A stretch of DNA of 64,000 nt from Halogeometricum pallidum JCM 14848. Its GTDB lineage: Archaea > Halobacteriota > Halobacteria > Halobacteriales > Haloferacaceae. The stretch covers positions 60,310 to 124,309 of the forward strand of contig NZ_AOIV01000006.1 in assembly GCF_000337095.1 (NCBI RefSeq), in the 5' to 3' direction. This document shows, in pieces, positions 32,676 to 41,446 of the stretch (the first letter of the stretch is position 1; every line of letters starts with the position of its first letter). The translations under genes were made by a program, and so were the position numbers. Below the pieces are notes generated by a model. That model did no database searches. It was given only the letters and a program-made list of their open reading frames with translations, and had not been told where the DNA came from.

Positions 32676-33040
32676 CGGACCAGGGACACCGTCACGTGCG
32701 AGTTCAAGAGGACGAACTCGGAGATACTCCCGAGGTTTATCTTCCCCATCGGACTCGTCTGTCCGCCCCCGATGACGATCTGCTCGAAGTCCTCCTCCTC
32801 CGCGGTGTCGACCAGTCGGCTCCCGGGGTCGCCCTCCAGGTGGCGTATCTCGGCCTCGACGCCCGCGTCGGCGAGAATCTCCTCGACCCGCGCTTCGACT
32901 TCCTCGCGCGTCCGGTCGGCGTCGTCGTTCTCGACGATGGCGACGGTCAACTCGTCGCCCGCGGCCGCCGCCCGCGAGACGGTCCGCTCGACGGCCCGTA
33001 TCGAATCTTCGCTCCCGCCGACGCCCAAGAGCACCTTCAT
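32672..33040 (-). CDS. Universal stress protein UspA family (copy 3), coupled to a GNAT
   Basis: 122-aa short Usp from ATG 33040: MKVLLGVGGSEDSIRAVERT at the start, VIGGGQTSPMGKINLGSISEFVLLNSHVTVSLVR at the end, split here by the G-2x-G-9x-S ATP loop. It is shorter than usual (about 140) in the middle region. Four-base stop/start overlap with the GNAT gene downstream. Confidence 0.87.
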   Translation of the reverse strand: MKVLLGVGGSEDSIRAVERTVSRAAAAGDELTVAIVENDDADRTREEVEARVEEILADAGVEAEIRHLEGDPGSRLVDTAEEEDFEQIVIGGGQTSPMGKINLGSISEFVLLNSHVTVSLVR

Positions 33041-33161
33041 GGGACGTGGTGTCGTGGCCGCGGTAAAAAACAGTTGCCCGTCTCGTCCGGCGTTCGGGCG
33101 ATTGGCCGCCCGAGCGTCGCCCGACGGAACGCTTTTCCGCCGCGCAGGGATACCCCGCGGT

Positions 33162-33911
33162 ATGACCGAGGACGACCCGACGGCGGCGGACCGCGAGGAC
33201 CGGGCCGACGCCGAGGCGGGGGGGACGGAGGAGACGGGACGCGACGCGGCGTCCGATTCGGAGACGGGGGCGACGGAGACGGCGGCGGACGCCGAGAGCG
33301 ACCCCGCCGACGAGTCCGTCCCCGAGGAGACGCCCGGAGGGCCGACCGACGGGGCGGCCGACCCCGAAATTCCGCGCGACGTGCAGAAGTACGCGCGCTT
33401 CAAGAAGATGGACGGCGCGCAGTACGACCGCGTCAACGAGTTCCTGCGCGACCGGACGTACATCACCGCCCGCGAGTGGGCCATCGCGCGCCTCTGCTCG
33501 GACTTCCGCACCGAGACGGGCGTCGAGATGACGAAGATAGGCGAGAACCTGCCCGAACTCGTTCCGTTCATGACTGACACCTACACGCCGCAGGCGGTCA
33601 ACCAGGCTCGGTCGTCGTTCGAGGGAAAGGTCCAGAAGGCGGGCGCGACGTTCCTCTACGGCGCGATGTCGGGCTTCTTCACGGCCGAGGAACTGGACGA
33701 GTTGATGTACGAGGTGACCGAGGTGGCGAAGTTCCTCCTCGAAGTCGAGGGCGTCGACCTCTCGGTGGAGGACGAACTCGAAGCCGAGGAGCGAATCTCC
33801 AGCGTCATGCGCGAGGTGCGCGACGCCAGCGCGGACCTGCGGCGCGAGGAGACGTCCGAGGATGCGAGCACGGCCACGAACACGGATACGGACGCCGCCG
33901 ACGACGACTGA
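33162..33911 (+). CDS. DUF5806-family protein
   Basis: 249 aa from ATG 33162. The first ~65 residues are a disordered acidic, Ala/Glu/Thr-rich tail; the rest is the highly conserved haloarchaeal DUF5806 domain (YARFKKMDGAQYDRVNEFL, REWAIARLCSDFRTETGVEM, FLYGAMSGFFTAEELDELMY). All-helical, cytosolic, function unknown. The strong conservation of the core suggests a housekeeping role. Confidence 0.88.
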   Translation: MTEDDPTAADREDRADAEAGGTEETGRDAASDSETGATETAADAESDPADESVPEETPGGPTDGAADPEIPRDVQKYARFKKMDGAQYDRVNEFLRDRTYITAREWAIARLCSDFRTETGVEMTKIGENLPELVPFMTDTYTPQAVNQARSSFEGKVQKAGATFLYGAMSGFFTAEELDELMYEVTEVAKFLLEVEGVDLSVEDELEAEERISSVMREVRDASADLRREETSEDASTATNTDTDAADDD

Positions 33912-33922
33912 GCGACCGCGTC

Positions 33923-34459
33923 TCACGCTCCGTCCGGTAGCAGCGATTCCGGATTCTCCTGTGCGAACTCGACCCGCCGGTCGGTCGACGGCGGCCGCAC
34001 GTACAGGCGCATCTCGCCGCGCGCGTCGACCCGTTCGAGCATCGGCGCCGCCTCCGCCACCGCGTAGTACACCGGAATCGCGACGGCCTCGGCGGCCGAC
34101 TCGTCTCTCATCACCACGACGGCGAACACCGTCTGGTCCCCCTCGGCGCGGCGGGCGCCGTAGGTGTCGTGGGCGCCGAAGCTTCCCTCCTCAACCAGTC
34201 GCTCGACAGCCTCGAACTCGCCGTCGGGGACGAGTACGTCGAGTCCGGCGCGATCCGTCCCGCCCGTGTCGAGATATGCGGGCACCGGCCTCACGTCGCC
34301 GGGGTGAAGTTCGGTGACGGCCCATCCGGCGTCGCGGTACGACGCCGCCGTCGCCTCCGTCTCCCCGACGACGGTGTCCAAGAACGCCCTCACGTCGGAA
34401 CGCGGGCGCGAATCGGACGAACTCCGCCCGCGGTCGGGTCCTCGGTTCGGGTCGTCCAC
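33923..34459 (-). CDS. Conserved haloarchaeal protein (DUF7529-like)
   Basis: 178 aa from GTG 34459. Features: VRAFLDTVVGETEATAASYRDAGW, TELHPGDVRPV, GLDVLVPDGEFEAVERLVEE, VFAVVVMRDESAAEAVAIPVYY and LYVRPPSTDRRVEFAQENPESL. The alternating alpha/beta pattern suggests a small cytosolic domain. The family (DUF7529 by memory) has no assigned function. Convergent with the DUF5806 gene, 11 bp apart. Confidence 0.72.
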   Translation of the reverse strand: MDDPNRGPDRGRSSSDSRPRSDVRAFLDTVVGETEATAASYRDAGWAVTELHPGDVRPVPAYLDTGGTDRAGLDVLVPDGEFEAVERLVEEGSFGAHDTYGARRAEGDQTVFAVVVMRDESAAEAVAIPVYYAVAEAAPMLERVDARGEMRLYVRPPSTDRRVEFAQENPESLLPDGA

Positions 34460-34549
34460 GCTCTCGTTTCGGCCCCCGAGGGACGAAAACGTTCCCGCTC
34501 CGGATAGAAGTAAAAACGTATTTGGGCGCGAGGACGGGGAATTCTGACC

Positions 34550-34885
34550 GTGATACCGCTCCCTCGGCGCGCGCGCGTCGCCAGCGGGGGGTTCCTCGTC
34601 GGCCTCCTCGCCGGCGTCGCGGCCCTCGTCGTCGCCGCCGTATTCTCCGGCGTCGCAGACGGCGCGGACACGGCGCTCCGGTTCGGTGCCCTGTTCTTCG
34701 GCGTCGGCTTCCTCGGCTGGTCGGGGTCGGCGCTCGCCGCCCGCGGAGTCGGGTCGGGGGGGAAACGTCCCGACGCCGGATTGGCTTGGACCGGAGCGAA
34801 CTTCCGTCGGTCGATGGCCCGCGTCGGCGGTTTCGGCGCGGGCGTGATGGCCGCGGCGGCGACACTCGGCGCGCTTCTCGCGTAA
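34550..34885 (+). CDS. Small three-to-four-helix membrane protein (DUF7268-like)
   Basis: 111 aa from GTG 34550 with helices GGFLVGLLAGVAALVVAAVF, LRFGALFFGVGFLGWSGSAL and VGGFGAGVMAAAATLGALLA and a short basic loop (SGGKRP). Conserved in haloarchaea, function unknown. It starts 90 bp from the divergent DUF7529-like gene; AAAAACGTA near 34512-34520 is the likely promoter element. Confidence 0.68.
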   Translation: MIPLPRRARVASGGFLVGLLAGVAALVVAAVFSGVADGADTALRFGALFFGVGFLGWSGSALAARGVGSGGKRPDAGLAWTGANFRRSMARVGGFGAGVMAAAATLGALLA

Positions 34886-35012
34886 GTTCATATGGGGAGA
34901 CGGGGCCACTCCCCGCCGTGACGTAGCTTCGCCCCCGAGTCGTCCGCGGCAGTCCGGCACCCGACTCGGGGCCCTGCGGTCGCCGGCAGTTCACCCTCCC
35001 GTCTCGCCGCGC

Positions 35013-36311
35013 TCAGTCGCGGACGTTCTCGCCGCTCACGTCCTCGAACGACCCGTTCTCGTAGACGACGCGTCCGCGAACGACGGTCGTCTCGGGGAAG
35101 ACGCCGCCCATTCCCTCGAACGGCGTCCACCCGCAGTTCGAGTGGAGGTCCTCCCCCCGAATCTCCCGGCTCTCCTCGGGGTCGAACAGCACGAGGTCCG
35201 CGTCGGCGCCGACTTCGATTCGACCCTTCGACGGTAGGTCGAATATCTCGGCGGCGTTCGCGGCGGTCACGTCGCGGACGCGTTCGTACGATATCTCGCC
35301 CTTCCGCGCCGCTTCCAGCAGGAGCGGAAGCATCGTCTCGACGCCGGGGACGCCGCTCGGCGCCTCCCACAGACCGACGTCCTTCTCTGCGCGCGTGTGC
35401 GGCGCGTGGTCGGTGGCGACGGCGTCTATCTCGCCGTCGACGAGTCGCTCCCACATCGCCGCGCGGCGCTCTTCGCTCCTGAGAGGCGGGTTCATCCGAC
35501 CGTACGTCCCCAACTCGGTCGCGTCGGCGCGCGAGAGGAACAGGTGGTGCGGGGTCACCTCGCACGTCGCGCCGCCCGCCTTCGCGGCGTCGACTCCCTC
35601 GGGCGTGCTGGTGTGCGCGATGTGGACGTCCGCGTTCGAGTCGGCGCCCACCTCGACGGCGCGTTCGACGGCCGCCGCCTCCGCCTCGGCGGCGCGGTAC
35701 TGGCTCCACGCGTCGGCGTCGGCGGTCCGACCCGTCCCGCCGGCGTCTCTCTCTCTCGCCGACTCGTCGAACAGGTCGGCGTCCTCCGCGTGGACGGTCA
35801 CGGTCACGTCCGCCTCGGCGGCCCGTTCCACCGCGTCGGCGAACAGGTCCGCCTCGATGCCCATATCGCCCGTCGAATCGGCCAAGAAAACCTCGCCGAG
35901 TGCGAACAGCGGCCGGTCGAACAGCGAGTCGGGGTCCCAGTCGGCGGTGACGCCGCCGCTGATTCCGAAGTCGACGGCGGACTCGGCCGCCAGCGCCTCC
36001 TTCTCGTCGAACGCCTCGCCCGAGATGGTCGGCGGCGTCGTGTTCGGTTGGTCGGCGACGACGGTGACACCGCCGGCGGCGGCGCTCTTCGACCCCGTCC
36101 CCCACGTCTCCTTGTGCGAGAACCCGGGTTCGCGGAAGTGGACGTGCGGGTCGACGGCGCCCGGGAACAGCATCTTCCCGGCGGCGTTCAGGATGCGGTC
36201 CTCCTCGCGCGGGTCGAGCGACTCCTCGACGGCGGCGATGCTCTCGCCTTCGACTCGAACGTCGCGCACGCGGCCGTCGGCCAGCGTCGCGTCGGTGACG
36301 AGCAGTGACAT
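35013..36311 (-). CDS. pyrC: Dihydroorotase
   Basis: 432-aa type I dihydroorotase/cyclic amidohydrolase. DPHVHFREPGFSHKETWGTG carries the HxH zinc motif; further ligands are in VHAEDADLF, HIAHTSTPEG and ATDHAPHTRAEKD (Asp/His). It converts carbamoyl aspartate to dihydroorotate in pyrimidine synthesis. ATG 36311 is chosen since it yields the canonical MSLLVTDATLADGRV start; the longer frame upstream runs antisense through the ligase gene. Allantoinase is the main alternative, but the FREPG-HKE motif and context-free housekeeping use favour PyrC. Confidence 0.93.
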   Translation of the reverse strand: MSLLVTDATLADGRVRDVRVEGESIAAVEESLDPREEDRILNAAGKMLFPGAVDPHVHFREPGFSHKETWGTGSKSAAAGGVTVVADQPNTTPPTISGEAFDEKEALAAESAVDFGISGGVTADWDPDSLFDRPLFALGEVFLADSTGDMGIEADLFADAVERAAEADVTVTVHAEDADLFDESARERDAGGTGRTADADAWSQYRAAEAEAAAVERAVEVGADSNADVHIAHTSTPEGVDAAKAGGATCEVTPHHLFLSRADATELGTYGRMNPPLRSEERRAAMWERLVDGEIDAVATDHAPHTRAEKDVGLWEAPSGVPGVETMLPLLLEAARKGEISYERVRDVTAANAAEIFDLPSKGRIEVGADADLVLFDPEESREIRGEDLHSNCGWTPFEGMGGVFPETTVVRGRVVYENGSFEDVSGENVRD

Positions 36312-36363
36312 ACCAGTCCGTCCCGCGCGGGGGACGGTAAGCCCCGCGGTTGCCGGCGGCGGC

Positions 36364-37080
36364 CTACCCCGCGACGCTCTCGACGTCCTCGACTCGTCGC
36401 TCCGCGTCGCCGACGAAGGCGTCTTCGAGGGCCCGACAGACGCGCTCGGAATCGGCCGGGCCGCCGCCGCGCGCGACGCTGCCGACCGAACCGGGGTCGA
36501 ACGGCACGTCCAGCGCCTCGTAGACGGGTCCGAGCACGGCCGCGAGTTCCTCGTGGTCGGCGACGACGACGACGCCCGAGACGAGGGCGGCGTCGCGACG
36601 GACGCGCTGAGCGATGCCGCATATCTTCCCGTGCGCCTGCACGGAGTGGGCGCCCGGACAGAACGACTCCGGCGGTTCGCCCCGCCGCGCGGCCACGCCG
36701 AGTCCGCGGAGGGCGCGGACGACGGCCGTCGTCGCCGTCTCGTAGCGGTCGTCCATCCCGGTTCGTCCCTCCCCGGAGGGGACCGCGGAGGCGAACGCCA
36801 CGGTCCGCCCGGTGTAGGCGACGGCGCGGCCGCCGACGCTCCGTTCGACCGTCGGGTAGCCGCGGGACTCGGCCGCCTCGCGGGCCCGGTCGTACCCCTC
36901 GGCGCGCGCGTCCCGACGGCCGAACGCCACCAGTCGGTGCGGCGTCCACGCGCGGAACGCTGGTTCGCCCGTCTCGCCGGTCGCCTCGCGCAACCGTTCG
37001 GTCGCCGTCCGGTCGGCCTCCCGTGTCGCCGCGCGCCCGCGGACGACGCGGACGGTCGCGTCGGTGTCCTCACCGCTCAT
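36364..37080 (-). CDS. Lipoate-protein ligase A family protein
   Basis: 238-aa BPL/LplA-fold protein with TPHRLVAFGRRD (substrate loop), VERSVGGRAVAYTGRTVAFA (the RRxGGGxV-like motif) and CPGAHSVQAHGKICGIAQRV carrying the lysine that contacts the acyl-adenylate (GKICG). It attaches lipoyl or octanoyl groups to 2-oxoacid dehydrogenase or glycine cleavage proteins. It lies 52 bp upstream of pyrC on the same strand. An octanoyl/lipoyl amidotransferase role cannot be excluded. Confidence 0.85.
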   Translation of the reverse strand: MSGEDTDATVRVVRGRAATREADRTATERLREATGETGEPAFRAWTPHRLVAFGRRDARAEGYDRAREAAESRGYPTVERSVGGRAVAYTGRTVAFASAVPSGEGRTGMDDRYETATTAVVRALRGLGVAARRGEPPESFCPGAHSVQAHGKICGIAQRVRRDAALVSGVVVVADHEELAAVLGPVYEALDVPFDPGSVGSVARGGGPADSERVCRALEDAFVGDAERRVEDVESVAG

Positions 37081-37133
37081 TGGTCGAGACAGGTCCCGAC
37101 GCGCCTAAGCCCTCTCGGTCCCCCGGTCCGAGC

Positions 37134-38060
37134 ATGGACGGCGACGAACGGACCGGAGGCTCACCGACCGACGCGGACGAGGCGGTGACGCTCCCGGAGT
37201 CGACGCTGCGCCGGTACCGCCGGTTCTCGCTGTACAACTCGCCGTACCCGGCGCACGACCGCGGGCGCGCCGTCGACCTCTACCCGGCGACGAACGAGGG
37301 TCTCTCGCCGGTCGCCGGGGAGGTGTTGGAGACGCGGACCGTCCGCGCGCCGCCGAAACCGTACGCGCACGAGGCCGAGTACCTAATTCTGATCGACGCC
37401 GGCGACCGGATCGCCCGAATCCTCCACGTCGAACCCGCCGTCGAGGCCGGCGACCGGGTGGTCGTCGGCGACTCGCTGGGGCCGATGATTCGTTCGGGAT
37501 TCTTCGCGCCGTGGGTCGCCAACCACGTCCACGCCGGCTTCCGACGCCCCGACCAGAACCTCCGGCGCGCCGCCGGGTCGCTCCCCGTCGTCGCCGACGT
37601 GCCGGTCGAACCGCTGGCGTGGGACGGCGTCGGCACCGTCGTCGAGACGGCCGAAACGTACGCGCTGCTTGACGCCCCCGAACACCCCGCGCCGGGCGAG
37701 ATGTTCGCCGGCATCGCGACCGACGACGGCCGCGTCCTCGACGGCGGACTCGCCCACTACGCCGGCGGCGGCGTCCTCGCCCGCGGGCAGGGCGGTACGG
37801 GGTGTTCGGACGGGTCGGACATCCCGACCGGTCCCGTCCCCTTCCTCGGTCACTCGGTCGGCGAGGCGACGGGCCGCGACGTGGCCTGGCGCGATATCGA
37901 GGTGCTGGCGAACGGCGAGCGAATCACCGGTCTCTCGCTGTTCGCCGCCGTCGACCCGGAGTTCGGCGCGAAACTCGTCTGTCCCGGCCGCGACTTCGCC
38001 GTCGGCGAGGAGGTTCGCGTCGCGGTCCGAGACACCGACGACCCGATTCGACTCGGCTGA
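37134..38060 (+). CDS. M23/lysostaphin-like-fold haloarchaeal protein
   Basis: 308 aa from ATG 37134. The N-terminal half looks like a duplicated-hybrid/M23 fold: PYPAHDRGRAVDLYP (His41, Asp48), LSPVAGEVLETRTV, ILHVEPAVEAGDRVVVGDSLG and NHVHAGFRRP (His131, His133). In M23 peptidases the order H...D, a Y-x-H-L...G-D-x-V-x-x-G-x-x-IG strand pair and HxH form the zinc site; the first H-D spacing is longer here. There is no signal peptide, so a cytosolic enzyme or binding protein is more likely than wall hydrolase. The C-terminal half is haloarchaea-specific. Function unknown. Confidence 0.7.
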   Translation: MDGDERTGGSPTDADEAVTLPESTLRRYRRFSLYNSPYPAHDRGRAVDLYPATNEGLSPVAGEVLETRTVRAPPKPYAHEAEYLILIDAGDRIARILHVEPAVEAGDRVVVGDSLGPMIRSGFFAPWVANHVHAGFRRPDQNLRRAAGSLPVVADVPVEPLAWDGVGTVVETAETYALLDAPEHPAPGEMFAGIATDDGRVLDGGLAHYAGGGVLARGQGGTGCSDGSDIPTGPVPFLGHSVGEATGRDVAWRDIEVLANGERITGLSLFAAVDPEFGAKLVCPGRDFAVGEEVRVAVRDTDDPIRLG

Positions 38061-38077
38061 GTCGCTCCTTCTTCGTC

Positions 38078-38536
38078 TCAACCGCGTCGCTCGCGGTGCG
38101 CCTCCTTCCGCTCTCGGTACGTTGCGTCGTCGCGGACGCGTTCGAGATACTCCTCGAAGACGAGGGCCGCGGCGCGTTTCTCCTCGTCGGCCCACTCCTC
38201 GGGTTCGCGCTCCTCGCCCCCCTCGTACTTCTGCCCGCCGGGGTACTTCGCGTAGCGCATCGACCGGGTGTACCCCATCTGGAGGTACTTCCGGGCCATG
38301 TCCATCCCGACGAAGTCGCCCGCCGCCCGGTACTCCTCGTAGCGGTCCCGGATGGCCCGCGCCGACTCCTCGGCGGACGCCTCGTCGGCGTACGACCAGT
38401 GCGGGAGGAGTTCGGACTTGTACGGTTCGACCTTGAAGACGCCCTCCTCGCCGCGGCCTATCTCGTACTCCTCGGGGTGTTCGCGGAAGTCGACGTCGTA
38501 CTCGGGGCCGTCGTCGCTCCCTTCGCCGTCGCTCAT
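38078..38536 (-). CDS. DUF4385-family protein
   Basis: 152 aa from ATG 38536. The family pattern is clear: YDVDFREHPEEYEIGRGEEGV, YKSELLPHWSY, GDFVGMDMARKYLQMGYTRS and MRYAKYPGGQKY. DUF4385 proteins are found in bacteria, phages and haloarchaea without known activity. C-terminal part is a charged helix (EEYLERVRDDATYRERKE). Confidence 0.87.
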   Translation of the reverse strand: MSDGEGSDDGPEYDVDFREHPEEYEIGRGEEGVFKVEPYKSELLPHWSYADEASAEESARAIRDRYEEYRAAGDFVGMDMARKYLQMGYTRSMRYAKYPGGQKYEGGEEREPEEWADEEKRAAALVFEEYLERVRDDATYRERKEAHRERRG

Positions 38537-38683
38537 GCGTTCGCTCCGGACCGGCCGCGGTTGCCTCTGACGGCCGCCGGTCGGATTGCCGTCTCGGGAC
38601 GGGACCGTCGACGCCCGGCCGCGCGAAGAAACTGTAAACGCGTCACCGGTGGCTACATACGTTCCGCCGCCGGGTACGAGTAC

Positions 38684-39187
38684 ATGAGCGACGACGAAGC
38701 GGACGGGCTTCCTGACGACGCCGCCGCATTCGTTCAGCGGTACATCGAACAGGAGCACGGCTACCTCTCGTGGCTGGGCACCGAAGTGAACGAACTCGAA
38801 TCGGGGCGCGTCGTGATGACCGTGCCGTACGACGAGAAACTCACGAACACGACGAATCCGCCGACGGTCCACGGCGGCATCGCGGCGACGCTCATCGACA
38901 CCGCAGGCGGCATCGCCCAGCGGACGATGCTCGACGTCCCGTTGAACGGCGGGGTGGCGACGGTGAACCTGAACGTGAACTACCTCCGGCGCGCCGCGGG
39001 TGACCTGCGCGCGACGGCCGAAGTGGTCCGGTCGGGCGGCACCATCGGCGTCAGCACGGTCACCGTCGTCAGCCAAATTCCGGACCGGGTGCGGGAGGAC
39101 AACGAGGCGTTCGAGCGGTGGGAGGGGACGACCGAGGAGGAGGCGGTCGCCACCGGACAGGGCGCGTTCCGCCTTTTCCGGGACTGA
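38684..39187 (+). CDS. PaaI-family hotdog-fold thioesterase
   Basis: 167 aa from ATG 38684. Hotdog domain with NTTNPPTVHGGIAATLIDTAGG, in which the HGG and the Asp of the central helix are the catalytic region, followed by VATVNLNVNYLRRAAGDLRATAEVVRSG. Hydrolyses acyl-CoA thioesters, likely aromatic or medium-chain. Convergent with the amidase gene at 39198 with 10 bp between. Confidence 0.9.
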   Translation: MSDDEADGLPDDAAAFVQRYIEQEHGYLSWLGTEVNELESGRVVMTVPYDEKLTNTTNPPTVHGGIAATLIDTAGGIAQRTMLDVPLNGGVATVNLNVNYLRRAAGDLRATAEVVRSGGTIGVSTVTVVSQIPDRVREDNEAFERWEGTTEEEAVATGQGAFRLFRD

Positions 39188-39197
39188 GACTCTTGGG

Positions 39198-39779
39198 CTA
39201 CTCGAACCGGACTTCCCCCCGCGTCGTCACCTCGCCGAACAGCCACGACGCGTGGTCGAGCGCGTACTCCTTGTGGCCGTCCTCGATGGCGCCGATGGCG
39301 TCCTCGACGAGGACCGGTCGATAGTCCCTGAGACCGGCGCTCCCGGCGGTGTGGAGGACGCAGACGTTCGCCAGCGTCCCGCAGAACAGCAGGTCGTCGA
39401 TACCGTGCGCGCGTAGCCACCCGTCCAACTCCGTCCCGTAGAAGGCGTCGTACGTGTGCTTGGCGACGACGTGGTCCTCCTCGCGTACGTCCATGCCCTC
39501 GGCGAGTTCGGCCTCCCAGGACCCTTCGAGGACGTGTTCGCCCCAGCGCTCGAACTCGTCGTAGTAGTGCGCGCCGTCGAACTGCTCGGGCGGGTGCACG
39601 TCCCGCGTGTACACTATCGACGCCCCCGCCTCCCGCGCGTCCTCGACCAGCGCGGCCGCGTCGTCGACGACGGCTTCGCTCGATGGTGCGTACAGGCTCC
39701 CGTCCGGGTGACAGAAGCCGTTCTGGAGGTCGACGACGACGACGGCGGTGCGGTCGGGGTCGAACGCGTACTCGCTCAT
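39198..39779 (-). CDS. Isochorismatase-fold cysteine hydrolase, possible nicotinamidase
   Basis: 193 aa from ATG 39779. AVVVVDLQNGFCHPDGSL gives the catalytic Asp, a KHTYDAF Lys follows and CGTLANVCVLHTA supplies the nucleophilic Cys with the cis-peptide region before it. Nicotinamidases carry a D-x-H metal site; VYTRDVHPPEQF shows the matching D-x-H. The nicotinate phosphoribosyltransferase gene 4.4 kb away would use its product, which supports nicotinamidase, but other N-carbamoyl amidases fit too. Confidence 0.82.
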   Translation of the reverse strand: MSEYAFDPDRTAVVVVDLQNGFCHPDGSLYAPSSEAVVDDAAALVEDAREAGASIVYTRDVHPPEQFDGAHYYDEFERWGEHVLEGSWEAELAEGMDVREEDHVVAKHTYDAFYGTELDGWLRAHGIDDLLFCGTLANVCVLHTAGSAGLRDYRPVLVEDAIGAIEDGHKEYALDHASWLFGEVTTRGEVRFE

Positions 39780-39927
39780 ACGCCTTCGAACCCGCGCCGG
39801 CACCAAAACGGTACCTCGGCCGGGGCCGCCGTCGGCGCGTTCGCGGACCTGCCGCCGTCGACGCGTTCGTGGACCCGCCGCCGTGGAAAAAGCTACTTCC
39901 GCGCGCGGCCCAACCGGACGGTATAGT

Positions 39928-41394
39928 ATGTTAACGCGACACGGAATCGGTGCCGTCACCCTCTCTTTGCTCTTGGTCCTTTCGGGCTGTGCGGCGCCGG
40001 CGGACGAACCCTCCCTCGCCGAGGGCGGCGCCGGCGCCGTCTCGAACACCTCCGACATCGCCTCGCCGGACGCGAACTTCTCGGACCCCGACGACGACCC
40101 CCTCGGCTGGGAGGAGGGATACTGGTACAACGAATCGCTGCGCATCGACCAGTCCGACGGGCTCTCCGACGCCGAACTGGATCGGTACATGGCGCGGTCG
40201 ATGGCGCGCGTCGAGTACCTCCGGCACGAGGAGTTCACGGAGAACGTCTCTGTCGACGTGCTGACCCGCACGGAGTACCGCCAGCGGTCGGCGAACAGGT
40301 CGGCGAATCAGTCGGCCGAAGCCGCGGCGTTCGACGAGTGGAACAACCAGGTGTGGGAGGCGCTGTTCGTCACCGGCGAGGAAAACGATAGCCAGGAGGC
40401 CATCAGCGGGACGCAGGGCAGTTCGGTCGCGGGCTTCTACTCGCCGCGCAACGACGCCATCACCATCATCACGAACTCGCCCGACTCGCCCACCATCGAT
40501 AACGCGACGCTGGTCCACGAACTGACGCACGCCCTTCAGGACCAACACTACGACCTGACGAGCGAGAAGTACAGCGCCGAGACGCAGGACGGCGAGTTGG
40601 CCGTCGACGGCGCTATCGAGGGCGACGCGAAGTACGTCGAACTCCGGTATGCGAGCATGTGCGGCGGCGAGTGGGCGTGCGTCCCCACCCCGACGGCGGA
40701 GGGCGGTTCGGGCGGCTCCGGCGGGTCCATCAACTACGGTATCTTCCTGACCATCTTCCAGCCCTACTCCGACGGCCCGGTGTACGTCCACGACGTGCTC
40801 GAACGCGGCGGCTGGGACGCGCTCGACGAGATGATGCGGAACCCGCCCGCCTCGACCGAACAGACCATCCACTCCACCGACGAGGAACCCGTGCCGATAT
40901 CGTTCCGGAGTCGGGCGACGAACGGCTGGTCGACGTTCTCGGAGCAGGGGCAGGGCGGTTCCGATACGCTCGGCGAGGCGTCGATATTTACGATGTTCTG
41001 GTACCAGGCGCGCACCGCGAACGCCGACACCGTCCCCGTGCGGGACATCTCCGAGACGGAGAGCCGGTACGACACGTACAACTACGACGCCGTGCCGTCG
41101 AACGGGTGGGCGAACGACCGCCTGTTCCCGTACGAGAAATCGACCGGAAGCGGCGAGGAGTACGGCTACGTCTGGGTGACCGAGTGGGACACCGAGGGCG
41201 ACGCACGGGAGTTCCGCGACGCGTACCTGAACATCCTCGCTGCACACGATGCGGCCAAGCAGGGGCAGAACACGTGGGTCATCGAGGACGGTCCGTTCGC
41301 GGACGCCTTCCGCGTCCGAATCGACGGCACCCGCGTCGTCGTCGTCAACGGACCAACCGTCGAGGACGTGAACGACATCCGGCCGCGGAACTGA
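39928..41394 (+). CDS. Hvo_1808-family surface lipoprotein, metallopeptidase-like (copy 1)
   Basis: 488 aa from ATG 39928. Signal and lipobox LVLSGC (Cys21) anchor it outside the membrane. A zincin signature HELTHALQDQH is at residues 197-207 and an EGDAKYVELRY segment downstream offers the third, glutamate ligand (gluzincin style). Conserved family blocks are GWEEGYWYNESLRIDQSDGL near the N-terminus and VWVTEWDTEGDAREF near the C-terminus. NCBI-style name Hvo_1808 family surface protein; enzymatic activity is untested to my knowledge. A paralogue follows at 42240. Confidence 0.85.
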   Translation: MLTRHGIGAVTLSLLLVLSGCAAPADEPSLAEGGAGAVSNTSDIASPDANFSDPDDDPLGWEEGYWYNESLRIDQSDGLSDAELDRYMARSMARVEYLRHEEFTENVSVDVLTRTEYRQRSANRSANQSAEAAAFDEWNNQVWEALFVTGEENDSQEAISGTQGSSVAGFYSPRNDAITIITNSPDSPTIDNATLVHELTHALQDQHYDLTSEKYSAETQDGELAVDGAIEGDAKYVELRYASMCGGEWACVPTPTAEGGSGGSGGSINYGIFLTIFQPYSDGPVYVHDVLERGGWDALDEMMRNPPASTEQTIHSTDEEPVPISFRSRATNGWSTFSEQGQGGSDTLGEASIFTMFWYQARTANADTVPVRDISETESRYDTYNYDAVPSNGWANDRLFPYEKSTGSGEEYGYVWVTEWDTEGDAREFRDAYLNILAAHDAAKQGQNTWVIEDGPFADAFRVRIDGTRVVVVNGPTVEDVNDIRPRN

Positions 41395-41446
41395 GACGCG
41401 AATCGCGCTCGGTCCTCGCTTCCCGTCTCTTCTCTCTCTACTTCGC

